A stretch of DNA of 64,000 nucleotides from Deinococcus sonorensis KR-87 (GTDB lineage: Bacteria > Deinococcota > Deinococci > Deinococcales > Deinococcaceae): assembly GCF_040256395.1 (NCBI RefSeq), contig NZ_CP158298.1, positions 248,001 through 312,000 on the forward strand, in the 5' to 3' direction. The translations under genes were made by a program, and so were the position numbers. The notes below the pieces were generated by a model that saw nothing but the letters and a program-made list of their open reading frames with translations, was not told where the DNA came from and searched no databases. Position 1 is the stretch's first letter. Every line of letters starts with the position of its first letter. Of this stretch, positions 49,401-61,400 are shown one piece after another.

Positions 49401-52400
49401 TGCAGTCCAACGAACCGCGACGGCCCACGCAGATGCCGGGACGGCCGGGACCCATCCGCGCTACGCTGGACACTTGACCACGTACACCTTTGACCATGCG
49501 ACGCCAGCCACCCTGGAGCCCTACGCCCGCTTCATGGAGGCGTCCGCGAACCTGGCCGCCCTGCAGGAGCGCCTGGCGGATGGCCGGCTAAGCTACACGC
49601 ACCTGCGCCAGATGCACTCGGACCGCGGGCTGGAAGGCGTCTGGATCAACGGCCCCGGCCCGGTCATCGTCCCCCGGGTTCGCCTGGAGCTGGAGGCGGC
49701 CGGCCTGCACGCGCTGGCTGAGCACGTGATGCGCGCCGCCCCGGACAAACGCGTGATCCTCACCGAGGGCGCGGCCCCGCTCGCGTCAGCCCCGTGGGCG
49801 GCGGCCGGCTGGACCCGGGACACGCACGCGGTCATCGCCCAGACCGACCTGACCGCCCGGCGCTGGCCGCTGGATCCGCGGGTGCAGGAGCGCCCGGTCT
49901 CCGACCTGCTCAGCGGGGACCTGCTGGCACTGTACGCGGCCCTGGTGGAGGTGGGGACTATCGGCGACACCGGGGAGATCGACCCAGCCATTGCCTTTGC
50001 GGAGGACGTGCAGGACGAAGAGCAGCGCCTGTTCGTGCTGGTGGAACACGGGACGGTGCTGGGCGCGGCCCTGCTGACCCCGGCCCCGCCCGGCACGCGC
50101 GGCATTCACCTGCTGGGGATCCGTCCAGATCGCCGGGGCGCCGGTCTGGGCCGCGCGCTGCACGCGCACCTGCTGGCGGTCGCCGCCCAGACGCACCAGC
50201 GACATGGCGGAACCACCGAGTGGGACAACCATGCCATGCGGCGCATCTTCGAACGGAACGGCGCGGTGCTGCGCGAGCAACAGCAGTTCATCCGGGGCGT
50301 TTGAGCGTCCGAGCACCGCGGCGCCAGCATGGCCGCCCACGCGCGGCCGCCGTCCCGTTGCCGCTCCCATTCGGGTGAGCCTCACCGCTCATGGCGCGCC
50401 GAGCGGCACCGTGGTCACCAACAGGCCGGCGACGTGGCCACCGCCACCGGTGGCCACCACGACCCCCTGCTCCAGGTCCAGCCAGACCTGCTCGTATGGC
50501 CAGTGCCGCACCGCCCACGCCGAGCCGCGTCCGGACTGACCATCCTCACTGGCGGGCGTGGGTGCACGCCCCATGGCCATCGTGTACGCCCCCATACTGG
50601 AGTGGGGTGAACCGTCCGCCTCAACGGCAACGGCGCGCCGCTCGGTGGAGTCCGTCACGCCGTGGGCGGTCGGGCGTGCCGGCCGGTTCCGTGGGTGGCC
50701 GGTTGACCGTCACTTGCCACTCGGGCAGGCACCGGGGCCTCCGCTGGGCCCACGGAGGAGGAGCTGGGATGAGCTCAACCGTCACACGTGAGACGCTGAT
50801 CCGCGATCTGCAGTCGCTCGGGGTGCACCCGGGTTTGACCCTGATGGTGCATGCGAGCCTCCGCCGGCTCGGGCCGGTGGAGGGCGGTGCGGACGCCGCG
50901 CTCGACGCCTTGTTCTCGGTGGTGGGCCCGACCGGGACCGTGCTGATGCTCCTGGCCGCCGATGACCGCGTTCCGTTCGACTCGCTCGCCAGTCCGGCCG
51001 ACCCGGACGTGGGCGTGCTCGCCGAGCGCTTTCGCACGCGGGCGGGCACGCGGGTGAACGATCACGCGGCGGCGCGTTTCGGGGCCAGCGGCCCGGGAGC
51101 GTCCGGGTTGCTGGAGCCCGCCCCGCTGCATGACTACTACGGGCCCGGGTCGGTGCTCGAACGCTTTGTCGACGCGGACGGTCAGGTGCTGCGCCTGGGG
51201 GCGGACCCCGATACCGTCACGCTGACCCACTGGGCGGAGTACCGGGCGGACATCCCAGGCAAGCGCCGCGCGCGGCGCCGGTATGTCCACGCGGAGCTCG
51301 GCGAGCAGTGGATCGAGGGTCTGGACGATACCGATGGGATCCGGGAGTGGAGCGGGGGCGACTACTTTCCGCAGATCCTGCTGGACTTCCTGGCGCAAGG
51401 CCACGCCCGGACAGGCACGGTCGGCCACTGCACCGCGGAGCTGTTCTCTGCCCGGGCGTTCACCCGGTACGCGACCGGGTGGATCGAAACCCACCTGGCC
51501 GCACCCTGAGCGGGCCCGGCCCCGACCGCCTCTGACGCAGGCGTCGCGACCGGTGAACTGTGGGGAGGGACCGCGCGGCTGGTCGTCACCGCGCCTCAGC
51601 CCAGATCGTCCGGTGCGCCCTTTGACGGCCCCGTTCAGGACAACAGCGCCCGGCCCGGTTCCGGCGGTCCATTCGCCCGCGGGCAACGTCGAGGCTGAAC
51701 CCGTCCCCGGGAAGCACCTGGCCTGAGGGGCAGGGCGCGGGCCCAGACGGAGTCGCACCTTCCAGAACCCGCGTGAGCACGACGGTGCCGCGCTGGGCCC
51801 GCGCCCGGTCCGGCCGGTCTGTCATTCCCTGATCATCCTGCGTTTTTTACCCTGAGCTCGCGTTCAGAACACGGGCGTCAGATTCGTTCGAAATGGACCG
51901 CCACGCGCGGTCGGAGGTTATATGAAGCACAGGACATGGTCTGCCGCCGGGGCTGCGCTGCTCAGCGCGACGCTGCTCGCCGCGTGTGGCGGCACCCCTC
52001 AACCCGGCCCTCAGGTGGGCCGTCACAGCATGTCCGGCGTGGTGAGCGTGCCGGGCGCCGGAACTGCATCGGCGAGCGTGGAGACGCGCGAGCGCCCCCA
52101 GCCCTGGCTGCAGTCGCGCCGCCAGGCGGCCGTGCCGGGCGAGTACCTCGTGCGGTTCAAGCCCGGAGTGCGGACGCAGGCGCAGGCCGCCGGTTTGAGC
52201 GCCGCGGGCGTGACCCTGACCCGGCAGCCGGGCCGCGGCGTGTTCGGGTACCGGCTGTACCGCGCTTCCGGCAGTTCGCTGGCGGCCCAGACGGCTGAGC
52301 AGGTGCGCGCGGCGCTCGCTGCGCGCGCGGACGTGGAGAGCGTCGTCCCGAACCTCGTGCTGCACGCCTACAGCGTACCGAACGACACCCTGCACGCCCT

Positions 52401-55400
52401 GCAGTGGGACCAGGCGATGATGAACATGCACGCGGCCTGGGACGTCACGACCGGGGCGGACGTGACGGTGGCCGTGGTGGACACGGGCATCGTGATCCAC
52501 CCGGATCTGGACGGCAAGGTGCTGCCCGGCTACGACTTCGTGTCCGACCCCGCGAGCGGCGCGGATGGCGACGGTCGTGATGCCGACCCCACGGACGAGG
52601 GAGGCGAGTCGGACTACCACGGCTCCCACGTGGCAGGCACGGTGGCGGCGAGCGCCAACAACGGCGAGGGCGTCGCGGGCGTGAGCTGGGGAGCAAAGAT
52701 CGTGCCGGTGCGCGTGCTGGGCTCGGCGGGCGCCGGCTCGCTGATGGACATCCTGGAGGGCCTGTGGTGGGCGGCGGGCGGTGAGGTGGAGGGGGTCCCT
52801 CAGAACCCGCATCCGGCGAGCGTCGTCAACCTCAGCCTGGGCGGCAGCTCCGCGTGCACCGCGGACCTGCAAGGCATCTTCGACGAGCTGCGGTCGTGGG
52901 GCGTGACGGTCGTCGCGGCGGCCGGCAACGAGAACGAGGACGCCGCTGGGGCGTTTCCCGCCAACTGCGCGGGCGTGATCGCCGTGGGCGCGGTCGGACC
53001 GGACGGCAAGCGGGCGCCGTACTCCAACCACGGGCCCCGGGTGGACGTGATGGCGCCCGGCGGGAACATGAACCTCAAGATCAACGTGGGCGGCAAGTCG
53101 TATCCCGCTGGGGTGTACTCGACCATCCTGAACGAGCAGGGTGAGCCCGTGTACGCGCCCTATCAGGGCACGAGCATGGCGGCCCCCCAGGTGTCGGGCC
53201 TCATCGCGCTCCTCAAGGGGCGGGAGCCGAACCTCACGGCAGCGCAGGTGCTCGCCCGGCTCAGGGCGACGGCGCATCCGCTGTCCACGGCCGACTGCGG
53301 CGTGGCGAACGGGTGCGGCGCGGGCGTTGTGGACGCTGCCGCCTTCCTGAAAGGCGTCGCCGAGCCGCAGCCCACACCGGTGCCCCCGCCGCCCACGGGC
53401 GCGCTCAAAACCCTGGTGTTCGCGCTGTACCTGCGCGGTGGGGATGTGAACGACGTGGACGCCAAACGCAGCCAGTGGGCGGAGGTGGACGCGGTGCGGC
53501 TGCGCAGCCCCTACCAGCTGCGGGACCTTGAGGAGGGCACCTACGCGGCCGTCGCGTGGCAGGATCTGGACGGGGACCTCGAGATTGACGATGGCGAGCC
53601 GGTCGGCGTGTACCGCGACAAGGTCAACCTGCGCGTCGAGGACCGCACGGACGTGAACATCGACCTGGCGCCCTTTGAGACCCGTGCAGCAGCCCTGTCG
53701 GTGGGGCAGGACCGCGCTGCCCTGAAGCGCGTGATGCGCGAGGTGCTGCAGGCGACGCGCCGTTGAGGGGGGGAGGCTGGCCACTTGACCTGGGCCGGGG
53801 CGATGTCTTCACCAGAGGTCGACCCGAGGTGCGGAGATGGGGAGAGCGACACGTTCCGGTCCTGCCGGACGGACAGCGGCCAAGCTCCAACACGTGTCAG
53901 CCCCTGCTTCCCTGGCCCACCGGACGCCTGAAGCGTTCATGCGGCGGTGCGCGACGCCCCTGGCCCGATTCGCGGTCGACCACGCGCCCTGCGCCGAGTC
54001 TCCCGTCAGGTGTGTCCTCGAACCTGGGCCAGACCACCACACCCTCCATCAGTGCCGTCGGAGGACGACCCCGAGGAAGCCCGCCTGGCGGACGTTGACG
54101 GTCTGCCGTGGCCGCTCAACCGTCCCGGGTGGCTTGCCTGGTCATGATGACCGGCACCACGCCGCCGGTGGGGCTCCCCTGCCGAGGTGAACCGCGCGGG
54201 CGGGTGACCACCTGCGCATGAACAGATGAAGGACCGCGTCTCGTGCCCTGATGGAGAAAAGTGTCAGGGCACGGTTTTTAGGATGCAGAGGTTGATGAGT
54301 GATTCCCAGACCGGTCCAGCCCACCCGCCCGCGCGCAGTGTTGCGGTCATCACCGACTTTGTCTTTCATTACTACGCCGCCCGGCTGCTCGCGGGGGTGA
54401 AGTCGGTCCTGCAGGACCATGGCGTGCCCATGACTGTCTACATCGGGGGCCCCCTGGTGGTGGGCGAGCAGGGCTATGCGCAGTCCAGCGCCATCTATTC
54501 ACTGATTCGTCCGGAACGTCACCGTGGCGCCCTGCTGTTCTCCCTGCCCCTGAGTCTGCGGCAGGAACCGGACGAACTGCTGGATCTGGTGGCCCGCCTC
54601 GCCCCGCTGCCGGTGGTCAGTGTCGGAAGGTCCCTGCCTGGTGTGGTGTCCGTGGAGGTCGACAACCGCACCGGGATGCAGGCCCTGATGGATCATCTGG
54701 TGGGAACCTGCGGGTACACGCATCTGGCGTTCGTTCGCGGTCAGCGGGGCAACAACGATTCCGCGGAGCGTGAGCGGATCTTCACGCAGACGCTGCGCCG
54801 TCATGGCCTCGCGGTGGACGAGCGGTCGTTCATCGACGGCGAATTCAGTATGTTGCGGGCCCAGGAGGCCACGCTCGCCTACCTGGAGAGCGGGGTCTCC
54901 CCGGAGCTCCAGGTGCTGGTGTGCGCCAATGACGACATGGCCGAGGGCGTGATGCGTGGGGTGCGCGCCGCTGGGAAGCGCATTCCTGAAGACATCGCGG
55001 TGGTGGGGTTCGATGACATGGAACTGGCGCGCACCACCCTTCCCCCTGACCACCGTGCGTCAGCCGGTGTTCCAGGAAGGGCAGCTGGCGGCCCGGAAGC
55101 TGCTGTCGCTGCTTCAGGGCCACTCCGCTGAGGATCTTGAGACGCTGCAGTCCACCCTGGTGGTCCGCGAGTCCTGCGGCGTCGAGGTGCGCGCCCCGGA
55201 CCGGCCGGTCCAGGCGGCCGCCACCAGACGGGAGGCCCCGCCCGCAGCTCACCTGAGCTCACCGGTCCGGGAGGCCCTGGAACAGGCATTTCGCGTCTCG
55301 CTCCTGGACGAGGGCAATCAGGACTTTCTGTCGTTGTGGCGCGCCACCGTGATCACGGCCGTGCACACCGAGGGCGGCGCTGGCGAATGGGCTGACTTCC

Positions 55401-58400
55401 TGAATTCGTTGACCGAGCGGGTGCGCGCGGAACTGCCGGACGCGCCGCAGGAACGCTTCGGTCAGCTCACGCTGCGGGCCACCCAGATGGTGCTGGATGG
55501 CGTGCACAACCTGCGCGTCACCCTGCGCTCGCAGGAGGAGCAGCGCAGCCTGCGGGTCGCCCGGATGTTCGCCACACGCACCAGCGACGACCTGTTCACC
55601 GCCGTGGGCGAGTACCTGGACCACCTGAAGGTCAGGCGCTACATCCTGGCGCTGTACGAGCCGTACAGCCAGGCGCCCGCGCCATCCGCGCGGGTGGTGC
55701 TGGGCCAGGGCACAGGCGTCCCGGTGGACCGCGCCCCGTTTCCCTCCTCCAGCCTGCTGCCCAGCAGCATGGCCAGCGAGCTGCAGCGCGGCAGCGTGAT
55801 GGTCGCGCCGCTGTACGCCGGCGACCTGCAGTTCGGCTACCTGCTGTATGACCGTCCGGATGCGCTTGCCGACGAACGCGAGGGCATTCTGCGGCTGTAC
55901 TTCGATGATGAGACCCCGCTGCGCATGATCAGCCACGCGCTGCTCTACCAGCATGAACGCGCGAGAACGGAACGGCACGCGGCGGAACTCGAGCAGCAGG
56001 TTCACCGCCGCACCGAGCAGCTGCGGGAGGCGAATGACCACCTGCAGCACAGCGAGGGACGCTTCCGCTCCCTGGTGCAGAATGCGTCGGACCTGATCAT
56101 GGTGCTGGACGCGCACTTGCGGGTGCTGTACGTCAGCCCCGCCGTCGAAGTGGTGTTCGGACACGCGGCCCCGGCGATGCTCGGGCAGCAGGTGCTGGAC
56201 CACCTGCCGGCAGACCAGCATCACGGCGTCCGTGAGGTGGTGGCGGACCTGGTCTCCAGTGGCCTGGGCAGCAACGTGCGCACCGAGTTCCAGGTTCTGA
56301 ACGCGGCCCGCGAGGCGCGCTGGCTGGAGGGACGGGTGACCAACCTGCTGACCGACCCGCATGTGCAGGGCCTGGTGGTGAACGCACGCGACATCACCGA
56401 GCAGATCCGCACCCGTGAGGCGCTGAGTGTCAGCCAGCAGCAGCTGATGTCCAGTGAACGCCTGGCCAGTCTGGGCCGCCTGACGGCCGGCCTGGCGCAC
56501 GAGATCAACACGCCGCTGGCCGCCACCATGAACTACCTGCACGTCGCCCGCGGGCTGGTGCAGGAGTACCAGGGCTCCATCGGTCACGCCGGGGTCACCG
56601 ACGCGGATCACCAGGAGATCGCCAGCGAGACCCTCGCGGCCCTGAACGAGGCCGGCAAGACCACCGCACGCATCGGGGAGTTCATCCGCCAGATGCGTGG
56701 CCATACCCGCGATACCGTCAGTGGCGTGGGCTCGTTTGACCCGTTCAAGCTCGCCTCGGATACCCTCACCATGGTGGCGCACGAGGCGCGCGCCGCACAG
56801 GTGGACCTGCACCTGGAGTTCTACCCGCTGCCGCTGCGGCTGCGGGGCGAACCGGGACGCTTCACGCAGGTGCTGACCAACCTGGTGATCAACGCCATTC
56901 ACGCCTGCGAGGGACGCGCCGGGGCCCGGCGGGTGGACGTGCGCTTCCTGGAGCAGCAGGGAGGTGTGGACCTGCAGGTGCAGGACAACGGCAGCGGCAT
57001 CGCCCCGGAGGTGATCGGGCACATCTTCGACGCCATGTTTACCACCAAAGAAGCCGGCAAGGGCACGGGGCTGGGGCTGGCCATTCTGCATGACATCGTC
57101 CACGGGCATTTCGGCGGCACCACCGAGGTTCAGACCGAGGTGGGGACCGGCACCGTCTTCACCGTGAGGTTTCCAGCGCGTGAAGGAGCGGCACAGGCTG
57201 GGTGAGCGGTGGCCCGGAGCGAGTGGCCGCACCCCGCTGCGCCCATGACATGCTCTTCCCAGTCATGAGCCCCATCGTGAACCTCCGGCAGCAGTGATGA
57301 ACCGTGCGGCGTACCGGTTCATCACCGCTGCCGGATCGGGCGACATCCGGATGAAGACTGGTCCCCTGCAGCGCATCGACCAGCCCTGGGGCGCGGTGTG
57401 CGGCGTGGCCCCGGGTGACTCCGCCTCCGGTCGCGGCGCGAGACGTCCGGGAACCCTCAAGGCAGGGGTGGGGCGCCCGTGTGCGTCCCTCAACCAGCGG
57501 CAGGATACGTGTGGGGGCTGCGGCGTGACCCGGCGCCCGCCACGTCCCCTGGGGTGATCCGCGCCAGTGCGGCGCCGAGGCGGACCCTGCTTCCCAGCCC
57601 GGCGGCACTGTGGGCCGGCAGGTTCTGTCCTCACCTGTTCGAACCAGCAGTGGCGCGTTCACCGGACCGGCGCTCAGGGCGAGTTGAAGAAGCCGGCCGG
57701 CAGCACGCTGCGCGCGTTGTTGAGCGTCAGGTTGCCCTGCACCCAGTACGGCAGCCGCTGCCGGGCGTTGCTGTAGGTCAGGCGGGCGTCGTCGTTGACG
57801 GTCATCACGGCGTTCCAGCCCTGCCGCAGCGTCAGGTCGTAGCGGGTGCTCAGGCCGCGGCACTGGCCCTGGATTGCGGCCGCCCGGTCGCTGTACATCC
57901 AGCGCACCGTGCGCGACGGATTCGCCGGATCGTCCGCCTGAATCAACGGCCCCACCACCCGGTTGAGCGCCTTGCTGTACAGCAGCATCGTCTCGGCCTG
58001 GTAGACCCTGGGGTGGGCGCTGAGCGTCGGGCCGTCGCAGATCTCCAGCGCCGCGAGCCGGCGCGGCTGGGTGTCGGGGACCTGCAGGTAAAAGTGGTCC
58101 CCGGTGAGCGGCGCCAGACCCGCCACCGTGCCGCTGGCAACGCTGGTCAGGAACACGTACACGCCGCTGCTGCTGCCCATCAGGCGGGACACGACCGCGG
58201 GGTTGGCCAGTTGCCCCTGGATGCCCAGGGCGGAGGCGGGCGGGGCGAAGGCCAGGCCGAGCGCGACGAAGACAGGAAGCAGCTTCACGCCTGCAGGAAA
58301 GCGCAGCGCTGTCAGCTGGCCTTCAGGTGACGTGCCGCGGCGCACGCCAGCGCCCCCGTCAAGGGCGTGCTACGCGCCCGCTCCGCCAAGGACAACGTCA

Positions 58401-61400
58401 CCGCGAGGTGCCCGGCTGGCCGAACGCTCTCGGAGGCGGTCGAATCGGTCGGCAAGGCGGGTGGAGATGGCCCGGAGCGGCGGGGCGGCGCCCTGACCAG
58501 CGGACTCCGCGCACGATCCTGTCTGGCCCGCCGGGTCCACGCACCATCACTCCGCCATTCGCTGTTCAACACTGGGGGTGTCCTTTGAAAACGCATGACC
58601 GCACACTCTGGGCATGACCGCGTCTTTTCCCCCGCCGTTTCAGGTGAGCACAGCCGCTCAAGCCCAGGCGCTGCTGGACTTCACCTCCGGGGTCCGCCTG
58701 CTCGAGCAGTTTATGGACCCCGCCACGCCCAGCCAGGCCGCCCGCGCGCTGGCCGAACCCGCCAACCGCGTCACCTCCCACGTGCGCAAGCTCACCGCGG
58801 CCGGCCTCCTGCGCGTCGCCCGGCGGCACGGAACGCGCGTCCACGACCAGGTGGCGGCCCATACCTTTCACGTGCCGCGCGTGCTGGTGCCGCTGTCCTA
58901 ACCGCTCTCGCTGATGAGCCGGCCATGCGGGAACTGACGCGCGGCTACGCGCAGGCCGTCATCGGGTGGCAGACGCGCCGCGACACGCAGACCCCCGAAG
59001 TGGACAGCGCCTACCCCACCGTGCAGTTGGACGGCCGCCAGCAGGTGCACACGTCCGAGCCGGAGGTCCGGCCGCCGGACGGCCCGCACCCGCCGTCGAT
59101 GCGGCTGCGGACAGTCCGACGTCACCGCTGAGCAGTACCGGCAGGCGCAGGACGCGCTGGACCGCCTCCCGACGGACCTCCCGGGCCCAACCGACGGCTC
59201 CGGCGGGACGCTCAGCACCTTCGTGGTGCTGAGCTTTGCCGGTGCGCTGCACGACACCTGAGCCGCCCCCTTCCGGCTGTCCACCGTTCAGGCGGGCTGA
59301 CCGGCCCGCCGAGGAGCACCCATGTTCTCAGAAGCACACGCCCCGGCTGCAGTGAACCACCACACGGCCCTGCTCAAGACCGCCGCCGAGCGTGCCCGGC
59401 GCACACCGGCCGTTTCGCTCGGGAGGCGACTGGTGATCTGGCGGTGGGTGCCGGTCCCGCTGCCCTTCCCGGTACGGACGCGCCGGGCCCCGCGCTGACC
59501 CAGCTCCGGCCGCAGCTGCGTTCACCCGCGACAACGCAGGCCTGCCGGGTACGGCGGTCGGCACACTGGGCGTCCCGGTGCGAGGTCACCAGGCCGCCAC
59601 GGCGCCGGGCAACCTTCAGGGCCCGGCAGTGCCAGCGTGGTCCAGTGCTCAGCGGACCCAGTCCCCGCCGCGCATCAGCGGCTCACGCGCCCCACGGTCG
59701 GTGATGCCGTCCACGTCCACCTCCGGGCTGCCGAACATCACGTCGACGTGCGTCAGGCTGTCGTTGCCGCCGAGCGCGGCGATGTCGCCCGGGCTCAGGT
59801 CGCGGCCGCGCTCGAAGTTCTCGCTGAAGGAGAACCCGAACGCCAGGTGACACGCGACGTTCTCGTCGTACAGGCTGTCCAGGAAGAGGGTGCCGGTCGC
59901 CGCGACGGGAGACCGGGTGGAGACCAGGGCGATTTCCCCCAGGAACCGCGCGCCGTCATCGGTGTTGAGCGCCCGCTGCAGGGCCTCCTCGCCCCGCGAC
60001 GCCCGGGCGTCCACGATGCGGCCGTCCTCGAAGCGCAGTTTGATGTTCTCAACCACCGTGCCGGACAGGCTCAGCGGTGTGGTGGCACGCACCGTCCCGC
60101 GCACCCGCGCGCGGTGGGGCGCGGTGAAGACCTCCTCGGTCGGTAGGTTGCCGGCGAACAGCACGCCGGACGGCGTGGGGGAGGCGCCGCCGACCCACAG
60201 GTGGGTGTCGGCCAGGCCAACCTCCAGGTCCGTGCCGGGCCCGCGAAAGTGCACGGCCCGGTAGCGGCGCGCGTTCAGCGTGTCGGCGCGGCGCGCCAGG
60301 TCCGCCAGGTGGTCCTGCCACGCCCGCAGCGGATCCGGCGCGTCCACCCGGTTGGCCGTGAACACGTCGTTCCACAGCCGCGCGAGGGCCGCGTCGACCG
60401 GCAGGTCCGGGAAGACGCGGGCCGCCCAGGCGGCGCTGGGGGCGGCCGCGCGGCACCACGCGAACGCGTTGCTGCGCATCCGTTCGGTGAACGGCTGCAG
60501 CGGACCCTGGCGGCCCCGGCGCTCCCGGTCGATCCGGTCCGGGTCGATGTCCGTCAGCAGGGCCGGGTCGTCGGACGTCACGTGCAGGAACGCGTCCCCC
60601 CGCTCGGCGGTGTCCCGCCACAGGTCCGCGCGCCACGCTGGGAAGGTGGCGAGCGTCTCGGGCGCGGCCTGCTGGAACCGGATGCGGGTGGTGGCCGCGT
60701 CGTTCCAGATGACATTCACCAGCGGCGCGCCCGCGGCGTACGCGTGGCGGGTGATGCGCCGGGCCAGCGGGGCGCATTCCAGGTCAATGCTGAGCAGCAG
60801 GCGCTGCCCGGGCTGGAGGTTCACGCCGATGTGCACCAGCAGCGCGGCGTACCGGTCGAGGCGGTCTTCGAAGGTCAGCGGCATCCCCCCACCATAAACG
60901 GAACCGGCCGCGGTGTGCACGACGTCCCGGTGAGGTCCAGGCCGGTGCCGGGCAGGCCCCCTCCCCTGCCCGGCACCCTCCGGTTGCGTGGGGCGCTGGA
61001 GGCCCCGGCACGCGGGTCCTTGCACCAGGGCGCGAGGTGAGGAGGGTGGAGGACGGTTCGGCCACCCGGATGGCGTGCTCTTCCATGTCTGGGCCAGTAC
61101 CTCAGCGTCCAGGGATCCGCGGGACGGCGGCTGAGCGCGCTCAGGCCGGATGACACCGTCCACGCTGACTCGCAGTCCACCCGTACGCTGCGGGAAGGCG
61201 ACGCGCACCGGCGGCCGGCCTGAGCCCGCTGTCGTCCCTGCCCGTGGGCGAGCGCGCACCCCGTTCCCGCTGCAGCGGCTCACACCTCGGGGGCGGTGGC
61301 CGCGGTGGTGCTCAACTCCAGCCAGTCCAGCTCCTCCTGCACCAGGTGGTACGCGTCGTCGCCGATCTTCCCGCTGCGGCGCAGCTCGTGAATCGCCTGC